From an uncultured Lachnoanaerobaculum sp. (GTDB lineage Bacteria > Bacillota > Clostridia > Lachnospirales > Lachnospiraceae): a stretch of 64,000 nt of DNA. Position 1 is the stretch's first letter, and each line of letters begins with the position of its first letter. The stretch lies in the NCBI RefSeq assembly GCF_938015485.1, contig NZ_CALLVU010000057.1, forward strand, positions 1-64,000, read 5' to 3'. Of this stretch, positions 1 through 8,893 are shown piece by piece. Position numbers and translations under genes: made by a program. The notes under the pieces were generated by a model. It was not told where the DNA came from. It was given only the letters and a program-made list of their open reading frames with translations, and made no database searches.

Positions 1-802
<802 letters not shown>

Positions 803-1041
803 AAAGTCCTTCATCCATCCGCTTTTTCAGTCCATCACACAGATCCTCTAACAGATCACATATGATTCTTCTTCGCGGACGCATGCTTCCCAGAATGAAT
901 TAGCTTGGCTAATCCTTTACTGTTTTTAAGGTCCTCAGATTGCTCTGAGATTCGCTTTGATTCTCTTAGAATCTTTCAAGGTTGTTTCATTGTTCAGTTA
1001 TCAAGGTTCTTGCTTGCACCCGCTCGAGTGACAGCTGGAAT

Positions 1042-1070
1042 AGTTTACCGCAGCTGTTATTTCCTGTCAA
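1042..1070 (-). promoter_or_regulatory. rRNA promoter P2
   Basis: On the minus strand a perfect -35 TTGACA (1065-1070) is followed after 17 bases by a -10 TAAACT (1042-1047). It lies about 240 bases upstream of the 16S 5' end, as expected for the downstream promoter of a tandem rRNA pair. Confidence 0.75.
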
Positions 1071-1118
1071 GATTTTATTCTGTCTCCTGCGGAAATATCC
1101 TTGCGCAGTGCACCGACT

Positions 1119-1147
1119 ATATTATCATTCTCCCTCCTGCATGTCAA
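1119..1147 (-). promoter_or_regulatory. rRNA promoter P1
   Basis: On the minus strand -35 TTGACA (1142-1147) and -10 TAATAT (1119-1124) are separated by exactly 17 bases. It lies between tRNA-Ser(GGA) and P2. With P2 this forms a typical tandem rRNA promoter arrangement. Confidence 0.8.
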
Positions 1148-1182
1148 CGCGACATTGTGGTGAGTTTGTGATAATTGTCGAG

Positions 1183-1271
1183 CGGAGATGGAGAGATTTG
1201 AACTCTCGCGCCGCGTTAACGACCTACTCCCTTTCCAGGGGAGCCCCTTCGGCCAGCTTGGGTACATCTCC
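1183..1271 (-). tRNA. tRNA-Ser (anticodon GGA)
   Basis: The complement folds as a class II tRNA with a long variable arm. Acceptor GGAGATG pairs with CATCTCC followed by discriminator G. The anticodon loop CTGGAAA gives GGA, and the T arm is GAGAG-TTCAAAT-CTCTC. The 3' CCA is not encoded. It lies 55 bases downstream of the second tRNA-Ser and upstream of the rRNA promoters. Confidence 0.95.
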
Positions 1272-1326
1272 AAAGCATGATCGATTTCTCAACCATATAT
1301 CATTGTCGGATCCGAAGATCCGCCAG

Positions 1327-1412
1327 CGGAGAGGGTGGGATTCGAACCCACGCGCCCTTGCGGACAAACGGTTTTCAAGACCGCCTCGTTATGACCACTT
1401 CGATACCTCTCC
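1327..1412 (-). tRNA. tRNA-Ser (anticodon UGA)
   Basis: The complement folds as a class II tRNA. Acceptor GGAGAGG pairs with CCTCTCC plus discriminator G. The anticodon loop CTTGAAA gives UGA; there is a long variable arm and the T arm is GTGGG-TTCGAAT-CCCAC. CCA is not encoded. It is the first gene behind the promoter at 1427-1455 and is probably co-transcribed with tRNA-Ser(GGA). Confidence 0.95.
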
Positions 1413-1426
1413 GTAACTGCCTCATT

Positions 1427-1455
1427 ATAATATCGCACCAAGCGAATAATGTCAA
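1427..1455 (-). promoter_or_regulatory. Promoter for the two tRNA-Ser genes
   Basis: A minus-strand -35 TTGACA (1450-1455) and -10 TATTAT (1427-1432) are 17 bases apart. The expected start falls a few bases before the first tRNA-Ser. The rest of 1456-1589 is AT-rich and I see nothing else in it. Confidence 0.75.
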
Positions 1456-1589
1456 GCATTTATTTTTATTTTTTCAAAAAAATTTTACACCGGGGCAAAG
1501 CCTTGTATTTATAGACTTTTTTCAGAATATCATCCTTATCTTCACTTATCAATATCAAATATATTTAATATCAAATCAATACATATCCT

Positions 1590-2006
1590 CTAATACACCT
1601 CATATACTATATCTTCATCGGCTTGAAACTTATCATTAAATTTTACGTTCAAATACAGCTTACCTGCATGAGATTCCCCCGCATAATAACCCATTCCAAA
1701 GCAATCATAACATCCACTCTTATCAAAATAAATATCACTAATTTTTAATATATCCGTATCTTCATCTTTATGTTTTTCTTTTATAATATCCCTTGCTTTA
1801 TTATCAAGTCTCTCAAAATCCCTTATTATCCTTTCAATAAAGTAGCCTAAACCTGATAACACCTCATCCTCACTGTAACCGCAAAAATCAAAGTTTATCT
1901 CTTTCCCGGATACATTACCTTTAAAGCAAAGGACATTGTCTTTGTTATACCAATCTCCGCCCTTACAGATATATAATAAATCCTCTTTTTCCATATGATT
2001 GTTCAC
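1590..2006 (-). CDS. Small uncharacterised protein (138 aa)
   Basis: I do not recognise this protein with certainty. It is soluble and acidic, without a signal peptide or membrane segment. The middle part (residues about 35-75) resembles small domains of the DUF2262/DUF2004 kind, which often sit among immunity-type genes, but the match is impressionistic. The chosen start is GTG at 2006 because an AGAGGA box lies 4-5 bases upstream; an ATG four codons later is too far from that box. It follows murA on the same strand but the murA terminator at 2028-2059 separates them. Confidence 0.6.
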   Translation of the reverse strand: MNNHMEKEDLLYICKGGDWYNKDNVLCFKGNVSGKEINFDFCGYSEDEVLSGLGYFIERIIRDFERLDNKARDIIKEKHKDEDTDILKISDIYFDKSGCYDCFGMGYYAGESHAGKLYLNVKFNDKFQADEDIVYEVY

Positions 2007-2027
2007 AAAATCCTCTCATATAGGTTT

Positions 2028-2059
2028 AAAAAAATTGCGGACAGTTACACCGTCCGCAA
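2028..2059 (-). terminator. Rho-independent terminator after murA
   Basis: An 8-bp stem (2035-2042 with 2052-2059, TTGCGGAC/GTCCGCAA) is followed on the minus strand by seven T residues (2028-2034). Confidence 0.88.
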
Positions 2060-2066
2060 AACATTC

Positions 2067-3359
2067 TTATACAACCTTTATATTGAACTTTCTGGCTTCA
2101 ACTTCACTGTCCACTTCCTTTATATCGGCACCAAGTGATGCAAGTTTGCCCTCAAAGTCCTCATAACCTCTTTTTATATACTTAATATCGTCTACAGTAG
2201 TCTGTCCTTCCGCAGCAAGACCTGCCAATACAAGTGCCGCACCTGCACGCAAATCAGGAGCCTTCAGTGCTGCCCCCCTCAATTTGCTCACACCGATAAC
2301 CATAGCGGTATTACCCTCTACTTTTATATTTGTGCCCATTCTAGCAAGCTCATCCACATATTTGAATCTGTTTTCAAAAATGCTCTCAACCACAAGACTG
2401 CTGCCGCTTGCTAGTGCCAGCGCGGTAGTTATCTGCGGTTGCATATCTGTAGGGAATCCCGGATACGGCAATGTCTTGATATTTGTAGACTTTTGATTGT
2501 TCTTTGCAATAACTCTTATCGCATCATCAAACTCTACAACTTCACATCCCATCTCCATAAGCTTTGCACTTATGGCTTCCATATGCTTCGGTATAACATT
2601 CTTAACTGTAATATCTCCCTTTGTGATAGCTGCAGCACACATAAAAGTACCCGCCTCTATCTGATCCGGAATTATAGAATATCTGCTGCCGTGCAAAGCT
2701 TTTACGCCTTTTATCCTTATAACATCCGTTCCTGCACCCTTTATATCGGCGCCCATACTGTTGAGGAAATTAGCCACGTCAACAATATGCGGTTCCTTAG
2801 CCGCATTTTCTATAACCGTCTTGCCCTCCGCCAGTGATGCCGCCATCATGATATTTATAGTAGCACCCACAGACACGGTATCAAGGTAAATATCCGATGC
2901 CACCAAATCTATGGCATGAGCCTTTACTCTGCCTGACTCAATCTCTATCTCGGCACCCAATGCCTTAAATCCCTTAAGATGAAGGTCTATAGGTCTTGAT
3001 CCGATGTTACAGCCTCCCGGAAGAGCCACCTCCGCACTCTTATATTTACCCAAAAGTGCACCTATAAAATAGTATGAAGCTCTGATTCTTCTTATAAACT
3101 CATCATCTACCAAAACATCCTTCACACTTGATGCGTTGATTTTGACACTATGTCTGTCAAGTCTGTCAACGCTTGCACCGATAGCCTTGATTGCCTCAAG
3201 CATTACATTGATATCCTTCACATCAGGTAAATTATCTATATAAACATCTTCATCTGTCATTATGGCTGCTGCCAAGATACCAAGCGCCGCATTCTTTGCA
3301 CCGCCTATAGCAACTTCTCCTACCAATGGGCTTCCGCCGTTCATTATATACTGAGCCAT
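2067..3359 (-). CDS. murA: UDP-N-acetylglucosamine 1-carboxyvinyltransferase MurA
   Basis: MurA carries out the first committed step of peptidoglycan precursor synthesis in the cytoplasm, transferring enolpyruvate from PEP to UDP-GlcNAc. The 430-residue length is typical. The EPSP-synthase fold motifs are clear: GAKNAAL with the substrate lysine at residue 22, the catalytic cysteine at about residue 117 in the PGGCNIG loop (the fosfomycin target), FPTDMQPQ with the conserved aspartate, and LRAGAALV near the C-terminus. Because the cysteine is present, natural fosfomycin resistance by Cys-to-Asp exchange is not predicted. Many Firmicutes carry two paralogues, so this may be MurA1 or MurA2. It has its own terminator. 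Confidence 0.96.
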   Translation of the reverse strand: MAQYIMNGGSPLVGEVAIGGAKNAALGILAAAIMTDEDVYIDNLPDVKDINVMLEAIKAIGASVDRLDRHSVKINASSVKDVLVDDEFIRRIRASYYFIGALLGKYKSAEVALPGGCNIGSRPIDLHLKGFKALGAEIEIESGRVKAHAIDLVASDIYLDTVSVGATINIMMAASLAEGKTVIENAAKEPHIVDVANFLNSMGADIKGAGTDVIRIKGVKALHGSRYSIIPDQIEAGTFMCAAAITKGDITVKNVIPKHMEAISAKLMEMGCEVVEFDDAIRVIAKNNQKSTNIKTLPYPGFPTDMQPQITTALALASGSSLVVESIFENRFKYVDELARMGTNIKVEGNTAMVIGVSKLRGAALKAPDLRAGAALVLAGLAAEGQTTVDDIKYIKRGYEDFEGKLASLGADIKEVDSEVEARKFNIKVV

Positions 3360-3470
3360 TTTTCTCCTCTATATAAAACAATACAATTTTTTTAAAAACT
3401 TTGACCACTAAGTTACAAAAAAATCTTAATCTGTTTCTTTCTTTTTTATTACGATAGTAATTTTATCACA

Positions 3471-5804
3471 TTACATTCTAAAGGTAAAGAAACAAGAAAA
3501 GTCATTTTGCGTATTATTGAATATACTTTGTGCCTCGTTTATATCTATTTTCTGTACACTTGCCGTATTTATATCATATACTGCGACAGTTTTAGAGTCA
3601 TATGCAATTATAATTACAGGATTATTTATTGCGGTAAATGTAAATACCGGCTTCTTCATTGTCACAAAATACATAGCCTCTTTAAGTGTGATACCTTGGA
3701 ATCTTGTAAGCTTGTCATTCTCCCAATAGTTCACATAATCGGCCGCCTTTGACACGTCAAAATTTGTATTCGCCGAAGTGTCCACCATAGCTCTCACATA
3801 TACCATTATTCCGTTTCTTCTGACAAATCCCATATCATTGTATGCATCCTCTATAGCCTTTGCCGGTTCATCATATATACCTGTAAGCTTGGAATTTATA
3901 TATACATAGTACATTTTCTGCAAATACGCTCTGTTCAACTCTATATTGTACAAAACATTATTGCTGTTTACAGAAAGTTCCTTTGCATAAGAAACTTCAC
4001 TCTCTATATACTTTGTGGTGTCTACAACATAGTTTTTACACCTGAAGTTATCGGTATATGACGATACTCTGGTGTCATTTGTTATAGACTTATTACTTAT
4101 AATAGTATCTTCTCCGGCTCTTGTAAAGTTTGTGCCGTCATACTGATAAAGATCTATATGCACACGATTTCCGGATACATTTATATTGTCAATATATCTG
4201 TTGTCATAAGTATACTCCTTTTGCAACTCCAAAAGATTATTGTATATACTTACCTTTTCAAAAATATTTCCTGTAGACTTTCCGTTGATTGTACTTGACA
4301 CATTCTGCGCTTCAATAGCCACAACCAAATCACTGCCTATATATCCTATCGGTAACATTACCTCATTCGCATTGTCAAGCTGCTTGTTCTCTCCGGTAGC
4401 AAAGTTGTAGATATTTAAGCCGTCTCCGACATTCCATGAAATCAGACTTTTATCCTGACATATTGAATACTTTCCGTTTTCAAGATTCTCTGCAACGGTA
4501 ACGTAGTTTCCCGAGCCTATATCCAGACCTACCACCTTATCAAGAAGTTTCAGATAAAGCATACCGCTGTCACTTAAAAAAGCCAGTTCATTTACAGACT
4601 CTTTCAGGCTTGCCGCATCTACATCGACTTTTACAAATGCCAGCTTTGAAACCTTTTTATCATCCGAATACTTTAACAGACTAACGCCTACATCACCGAT
4701 ATGAGAATCATCAACATTATATCCGTAGCTTAAAAAATACAGCCCGTCTCCAAACTTAAGCGGCAATATACTGTCATTATTACCTGCCGTATAAGCTAAC
4801 TCAAGCTTTCCTTCTTTATTATTCGATAAAAACAACTTATTGTCTGCAAGGAATGCAATCTTTTCACCGCTCTTATTTGAGATAATATTTGAAGCCTTAT
4901 TTCCTACACCCAAATCAAGCTTTTTGGCATATTCAAGATTCTTTGAGAGTCTTTGATTCATAGTTCTTGTATAGTCAAGCATATACAGTCTTTGTGCGCC
5001 CGCCTTACAGATAAAATTCTCTTCTATATTATAGCTTTTCCCGTCGGCATCCGCAGTGAAGCCAAAGTGTATCTCTCCTATCTTTCCGTTGTAATTTACA
5101 AGTTTCACTTCCTTCTCTGAAGGAGTAAGCTTCATACCGTTATAGCTCATCATCTCATAGTCGGACTTTAATGTAACATATTCAAGCCCTCTTGCATTAC
5201 CTGTACCGTCACTCTCCAAATACACCGTATTTTCTCTGGCATTATTGCTGTCAAAGTTATTATTTGAAAATGTATTTGCCATATCTATAAGCTTTTTTGC
5301 AAAATCCGTATTGCTTCTGATTATTCTGGTATAGTAATTGAATGTATTTGTCTTTGTATACAATCTTAATTGTAAGAAATATTCCTTATTCTCTTCCATC
5401 AGGCTTGAAAGGTGCAAATCAAGTATATCACCTTCCACCTTCTTTTTATCGCCGCTTTCTACAAGTTCATTTGTATCAAATGTTCTGATACTGTAATCAT
5501 AATCCTCTATTTCGGAAATATTTGCATCTACAATCCTGAACTTGATACTGAAATCATCAAGTACAAGTGATAAAACATTGTCACTTGCCATTGTATCCAT
5601 CTCGTCACTGTAACCGTACATCTTGTTTATATAATAATCTCCAAGTACATTGTAAAGCCTCGGTATATTGGCATCACTTTTTGCAACCTCTTCAATATCC
5701 GCAGTACCTTTATTCTTTCTCAAAAATGAGTACAATAAAAAGCCTGTCACCGCCAACAGAAATACAAACACAAATATAATATATCTAAATTTTTTAGTTT
5801 TCAT
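3471..5804 (-). CDS. Large membrane-anchored extracellular protein of unknown function (777 aa)
   Basis: I do not recognise a family. The N-terminus has a short basic stretch and one hydrophobic segment (about residues 8-29) that would anchor it or act as an uncleaved signal. The remaining roughly 740 residues are hydrophilic, rich in Asn, Asp, Tyr and Ser, and predicted to be outside the cell. The middle (about 270-580) has repeated short beta-type segments with Gly-Asp turns, compatible with a propeller-like sensor domain, but this is not proven. The start has an AAGGA box. It sits between murA and another exported protein, so an envelope role is plausible. Confidence 0.8.
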   Translation of the reverse strand: MKTKKFRYIIFVFVFLLAVTGFLLYSFLRKNKGTADIEEVAKSDANIPRLYNVLGDYYINKMYGYSDEMDTMASDNVLSLVLDDFSIKFRIVDANISEIEDYDYSIRTFDTNELVESGDKKKVEGDILDLHLSSLMEENKEYFLQLRLYTKTNTFNYYTRIIRSNTDFAKKLIDMANTFSNNNFDSNNARENTVYLESDGTGNARGLEYVTLKSDYEMMSYNGMKLTPSEKEVKLVNYNGKIGEIHFGFTADADGKSYNIEENFICKAGAQRLYMLDYTRTMNQRLSKNLEYAKKLDLGVGNKASNIISNKSGEKIAFLADNKLFLSNNKEGKLELAYTAGNNDSILPLKFGDGLYFLSYGYNVDDSHIGDVGVSLLKYSDDKKVSKLAFVKVDVDAASLKESVNELAFLSDSGMLYLKLLDKVVGLDIGSGNYVTVAENLENGKYSICQDKSLISWNVGDGLNIYNFATGENKQLDNANEVMLPIGYIGSDLVVAIEAQNVSSTINGKSTGNIFEKVSIYNNLLELQKEYTYDNRYIDNINVSGNRVHIDLYQYDGTNFTRAGEDTIISNKSITNDTRVSSYTDNFRCKNYVVDTTKYIESEVSYAKELSVNSNNVLYNIELNRAYLQKMYYVYINSKLTGIYDEPAKAIEDAYNDMGFVRRNGIMVYVRAMVDTSANTNFDVSKAADYVNYWENDKLTRFQGITLKEAMYFVTMKKPVFTFTAINNPVIIIAYDSKTVAVYDINTASVQKIDINEAQSIFNNTQNDFSCFFTFRM

Positions 5805-5900
5805 AAAAATCCTTATTCATCATCATTCTCTAAGATTGTAAAGATACAATCACAAATGCATTATACTATACTTTCAGCTCTACTTAAAATAATTTTTATT

Positions 5901-5944
5901 AAAAAAATGCCGTTCTAACAATTTTTCAATCGTTAAAACGGCAT
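5901..5944 (-). terminator. Rho-independent terminator
   Basis: The minus strand carries a long imperfect stem (ATGCCGTT at the base pairing with AACGGCAT, 5907-5944) followed by a run of T (5901-5907). It ends the exported coiled-coil gene at 5955-8117. Confidence 0.85.
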
Positions 5945-5954
5945 TTCTCAAATC

Positions 5955-8117
5955 TTATTTACCTGATACAAAAGATCTTATAAAATCAAAAAGTTTCTTG
6001 AATATATTTCCGATTCTTTTTATAGGTGTCATATTTTCATCTTCATTTTCCAAATCCACTACGGCGTCACTGTCACCTTTTTTTATCTCCTGTGTTCTGA
6101 GTACAACCTGTACGGAGTTCGGCTCAGGATTTTTGTCGGATGTAAATGAGGTCTTTGTCGCCTCGGTATCAATCTTTAAAATATTACTGTCATTTTCAAG
6201 TTCGTCAACCTTTTCATCCCAAACAGACTTTAAAGTGTCATTTGACTGCTTTATAGTATCTGTGACTTTCAACGCATCCAATGACTTATTTACAATCTCC
6301 ATACTTGCACTTAGGCTGTCCTTTGTGCCTGCATTCAAGGTATCCTTTGAGTTTTTATAGATGTTGTTGATTGTATTTAATGTATCGGCTGCCACATTTA
6401 TATTGGTATCTACAGAGTTTATTATATTGTTTGCCGTATCAACAGCAGACAAGGTACTGTCATGATATGAATTTACAGTCTTGTTAAGGGCATTCATATC
6501 ATCAATAATCTCAGTCAGATTGAGCGTTGTAACCTGTATGTCATCAATCATATCTGTAGTATTGTTGGCAAGATCCTTACCTGTAAGTATTGAATCATTT
6601 ATATTTTTTACAGCATTTACTCCGTCCTTTGCAATACCGGCATTTAAGGCATCTATATATGCATTTGTTTCACCAAGCATTTTTCCAAGTCCCTGATACA
6701 TTGCACTTGTGGAAGCCACCGCACTTTGAAGCGATCTGTAATACAGGCTTTCAGCACTGTTTCCGCTTGCACTTGATATCATATTCGCACCTGCAAGTCC
6801 TCCGTAAAGTTGTCTCAAACTTTGGTCCATAGAGTAGATATTGATATTTCCTGCAGCGTTTGATGCTGTGGCAAGCACTCCGCTTCCGTCTATCATCTGC
6901 TGCAACTGCTGTGCTTTTTTCTTTGACAGTATCAGCTTGTCACTCAAATCATTCATAGAAGCTGCCGCCTCGGCCGTTTTTGCCTGATTCAAAAGGTAGC
7001 CTATATGGCTTATAGAGCTTTCCACCTCTCCCATACTGTCCGTCAAATCATAAAGCACAGGCTTTAAATCACTTACTCCTTTATCTATCTTATTTATATC
7101 TTTATTAAAGTCGTTCAATGCATTCTTTGATGTCACAAGATGCGGCACCATTTGGGAGGTTGTATTTGCAAGTGAATTGAGGTTTTGTATAGCCGTATCG
7201 GTCTGTCCCGTTAAGCTGTCTCCGTATGAATGTATAGTAGCTCTTGCAGACTGCAACTCCTTTAATCCTCCGTTAAGGCTTTTAAGTCCTCCTCCCATAG
7301 AGTTCATCACATCAAGCAGTGCATTGCTACTGTTATATATGGCATTTACAGAGTCCTTTATATCATCCTTCGCATCATTTATTTCTTTTATCTTATCCAG
7401 TGAATCCATAGTTGCAGGGACCATTGCCATCATAATGCCTGCACTCTCAAAGCTGTCACTTCCTATTCTTATAGTAAAATCTTTTTCCTCTCCCGGAAAT
7501 GCCATAAACAAAACTACAGTATTCTTACCCAGACTCTGTATCTGAGCTCCCGGAGCTTCCACGCTTAGATTCTTTGTCATATCCACATCCGTTCCAAGCA
7601 TAAGAATCATATTGTTGTTTAAATAATCGGACTTTGTTTTTACAGGTTTTGCATTTATATTTATCTCAACCATACCTGATGCACCTGCCAAATTCTCAGC
7701 CTTTGTAGGAACACCGTTTAACTTATATGATACGTCAAAATTCCAAGGAAGTTCCAAATCGTTTGATTTCGGTGTTACCTCATAATAAAACTTCTTGGAA
7801 CTGTCAAGTGATGAAAAGCTCACCTGATTTACATCAAGTTTCGGTGCGTTGTCTGAAGTCATATTTATAACATTGCTGTAATCTCCGTAGTCACTAAAAT
7901 CTGTATAACCGTTTAAGCTGACTCCCTTTACAATGCTCAAATCCTTCCTTGTTCCATAATAATCCAAGTTTGTATATACTGTTTCATCAACAGTTATCTG
8001 CGGCGTACCAGCAAGACCTGATAACATATTCAAAGATGTCATCAAAGCAATCTGTGAAACCGCAATTCCCATTTTAGTCTTCTTTAATATATTTCTTTTA
8101 ATATTCTTCTTATTCAT
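5955..8117 (-). CDS. Exported coiled-coil protein, YhgE/Pip-like (720 aa)
   Basis: After a basic N-terminus and a hydrophobic segment (signal peptide, about residues 15-37), the protein has the DETVYTNLDYYG / DYGDYSNVINMT type opening known from YhgE/Pip-like Firmicute envelope proteins. Long heptad-rich helices follow, about residues 230-640. Unlike true YhgE/Pip proteins it has no C-terminal ABC-2 membrane block; the C-terminus is a short amphipathic stretch. The ATG at 8117 is chosen because a GAGGCGG box lies 5-6 bases upstream; a longer frame starting at 8189 would overlap the promoter. A divergent TetR gene and a palindrome over the promoter suggest repression by that regulator. Confidence 0.78.
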   Translation of the reverse strand: MNKKNIKRNILKKTKMGIAVSQIALMTSLNMLSGLAGTPQITVDETVYTNLDYYGTRKDLSIVKGVSLNGYTDFSDYGDYSNVINMTSDNAPKLDVNQVSFSSLDSSKKFYYEVTPKSNDLELPWNFDVSYKLNGVPTKAENLAGASGMVEININAKPVKTKSDYLNNNMILMLGTDVDMTKNLSVEAPGAQIQSLGKNTVVLFMAFPGEEKDFTIRIGSDSFESAGIMMAMVPATMDSLDKIKEINDAKDDIKDSVNAIYNSSNALLDVMNSMGGGLKSLNGGLKELQSARATIHSYGDSLTGQTDTAIQNLNSLANTTSQMVPHLVTSKNALNDFNKDINKIDKGVSDLKPVLYDLTDSMGEVESSISHIGYLLNQAKTAEAAASMNDLSDKLILSKKKAQQLQQMIDGSGVLATASNAAGNINIYSMDQSLRQLYGGLAGANMISSASGNSAESLYYRSLQSAVASTSAMYQGLGKMLGETNAYIDALNAGIAKDGVNAVKNINDSILTGKDLANNTTDMIDDIQVTTLNLTEIIDDMNALNKTVNSYHDSTLSAVDTANNIINSVDTNINVAADTLNTINNIYKNSKDTLNAGTKDSLSASMEIVNKSLDALKVTDTIKQSNDTLKSVWDEKVDELENDSNILKIDTEATKTSFTSDKNPEPNSVQVVLRTQEIKKGDSDAVVDLENEDENMTPIKRIGNIFKKLFDFIRSFVSGK

Positions 8118-8160
8118 CCTAACCGCCTCTATTTTACTATTGCTTTTTTCTATGGAAGTG

Positions 8161-8189
8161 ATTATACTTTTAAGTACATTTATGTACAA
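8161..8189 (-). promoter_or_regulatory. Promoter with overlapping palindromic operator
   Basis: The minus strand has -35 TTGTAC (8184-8189), a 17-base spacer and -10 TATAAT (8161-8166) in front of the coiled-coil protein gene. The perfect inverted repeat GTACAT-TT-ATGTAC (8174-8187) covers half of the -35 and the upstream spacer, an ideal place for a repressor. The likely ligand is the adjacent TetR-family protein. Confidence 0.6.
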
Positions 8190-8258
8190 TAGTTAATTAA
8201 ATGATATCAGTACTTTAAACAACGATATTTTGTTATCTGTTTATAAATATCAAATTTA

Positions 8259-8268
8259 ATTGTACAAT
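8259..8268. promoter_or_regulatory. Candidate second TetR operator
   Basis: ATTGTACAAT is a perfect 10-base palindrome just upstream of the tetR ribosome binding site. It shares TGTACAAT with the site at 8183-8190, which suggests autoregulation. The site is short, so chance cannot be excluded. Confidence 0.4.
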
Positions 8269-8284
8269 ATATTTTGGAGGGATT

Positions 8285-8857
8285 ATGAACGAACAAACAC
8301 TGGACAGACGAGTACGAAAAACCAGAGCACAGCTTAGAAAATGTCTCAGCACCTTGCTTGAGACTAAGAAAGTCCAAAACATCACGGTAAAAGAATTGGC
8401 TCAGATGGCGGATATAAACCGCGGAACCTTTTATCTGCACTACAAGGATGTATACGATCTGCTTGACAACATTCAAAAAGATCTTTTAAAGGATTTTGAA
8501 AGTATTCTTACCTCTATAGCTCCGGATACCGACAATCTTGTTCCTTTTATTGAGGCGCTGTTTTTATTCATATATAAGAACAAAGATATGTCAAAGATAT
8601 TTTTACATGAGGATTTGGAAGCAAGCTTTTCAAGTGAGCTGAGAAGTAAACTTCGTGTATGTGTTTTTAATAAGTATAAAGCATTTATCAAGCAAAAGAA
8701 TATGCCGTACTTTGAATTGTACTACGATTTTATCATATCGGGAACTGTAGGTCTACTTGTCAGATGGGTTGACAGCGAATTTGAGATGTCTCCTCACGAG
8801 CTGGCCGTACTTACAAACTCCTTTATACAGAGCGGACTTACAAATATTATCGCATAG
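8285..8857 (+). CDS. TetR/AcrR-family transcriptional regulator
   Basis: This 190-residue protein has the TetR N-terminal helix-turn-helix: the region around residues 10-55 contains VQNITVKELAQMADINRGTFYLHY and the following aromatic-rich helix. The C-terminal half is a divergent ligand/dimer domain with the TetR_C_8-type FIISGTVGLLVRW pattern near residues 145-160. A GGAGGG box lies 5 bases before the ATG. It is divergent from the exported coiled-coil gene, and two related palindromes lie between them. Regulators of this kind are commonly paired with YhgE/Pip-type genes, so local repression is the best inference. The ligand is unknown. Confidence 0.9.
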   Translation: MNEQTLDRRVRKTRAQLRKCLSTLLETKKVQNITVKELAQMADINRGTFYLHYKDVYDLLDNIQKDLLKDFESILTSIAPDTDNLVPFIEALFLFIYKNKDMSKIFLHEDLEASFSSELRSKLRVCVFNKYKAFIKQKNMPYFELYYDFIISGTVGLLVRWVDSEFEMSPHELAVLTNSFIQSGLTNIIA

Positions 8858-8887
8858 AAAAAGGGCTTATGATTATTCATAGGCCCC
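8857..8887. terminator. Bidirectional terminator between tetR and the DUF438 gene
   Basis: GGGC-T-TATG pairs with CATA-G-GCCC (8863-8871 with 8878-8886), flanked by A-rich sequence on the left and T-rich sequence on the right, so it can serve both converging genes. Confidence 0.65.
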
Positions 8888-8893
8888 AAATTT

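Larger units (their letters stand above)
803..1182 (-). other. rRNA operon leader / promoter region
   Basis: This stretch of about 380 bases between tRNA-Ser(GGA) and the 16S gene holds no protein gene that I can support. It contains two consensus-like promoters facing the 16S gene (given separately) and a leader of roughly 230 bases. The leader has a segment like the AACCTTGATAACTGAACAA element commonly seen next to Firmicute rRNA genes, and several short inverted repeats around 925-975 that probably pair during pre-rRNA processing. The small open frames across it look like chance. Confidence 0.75.
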
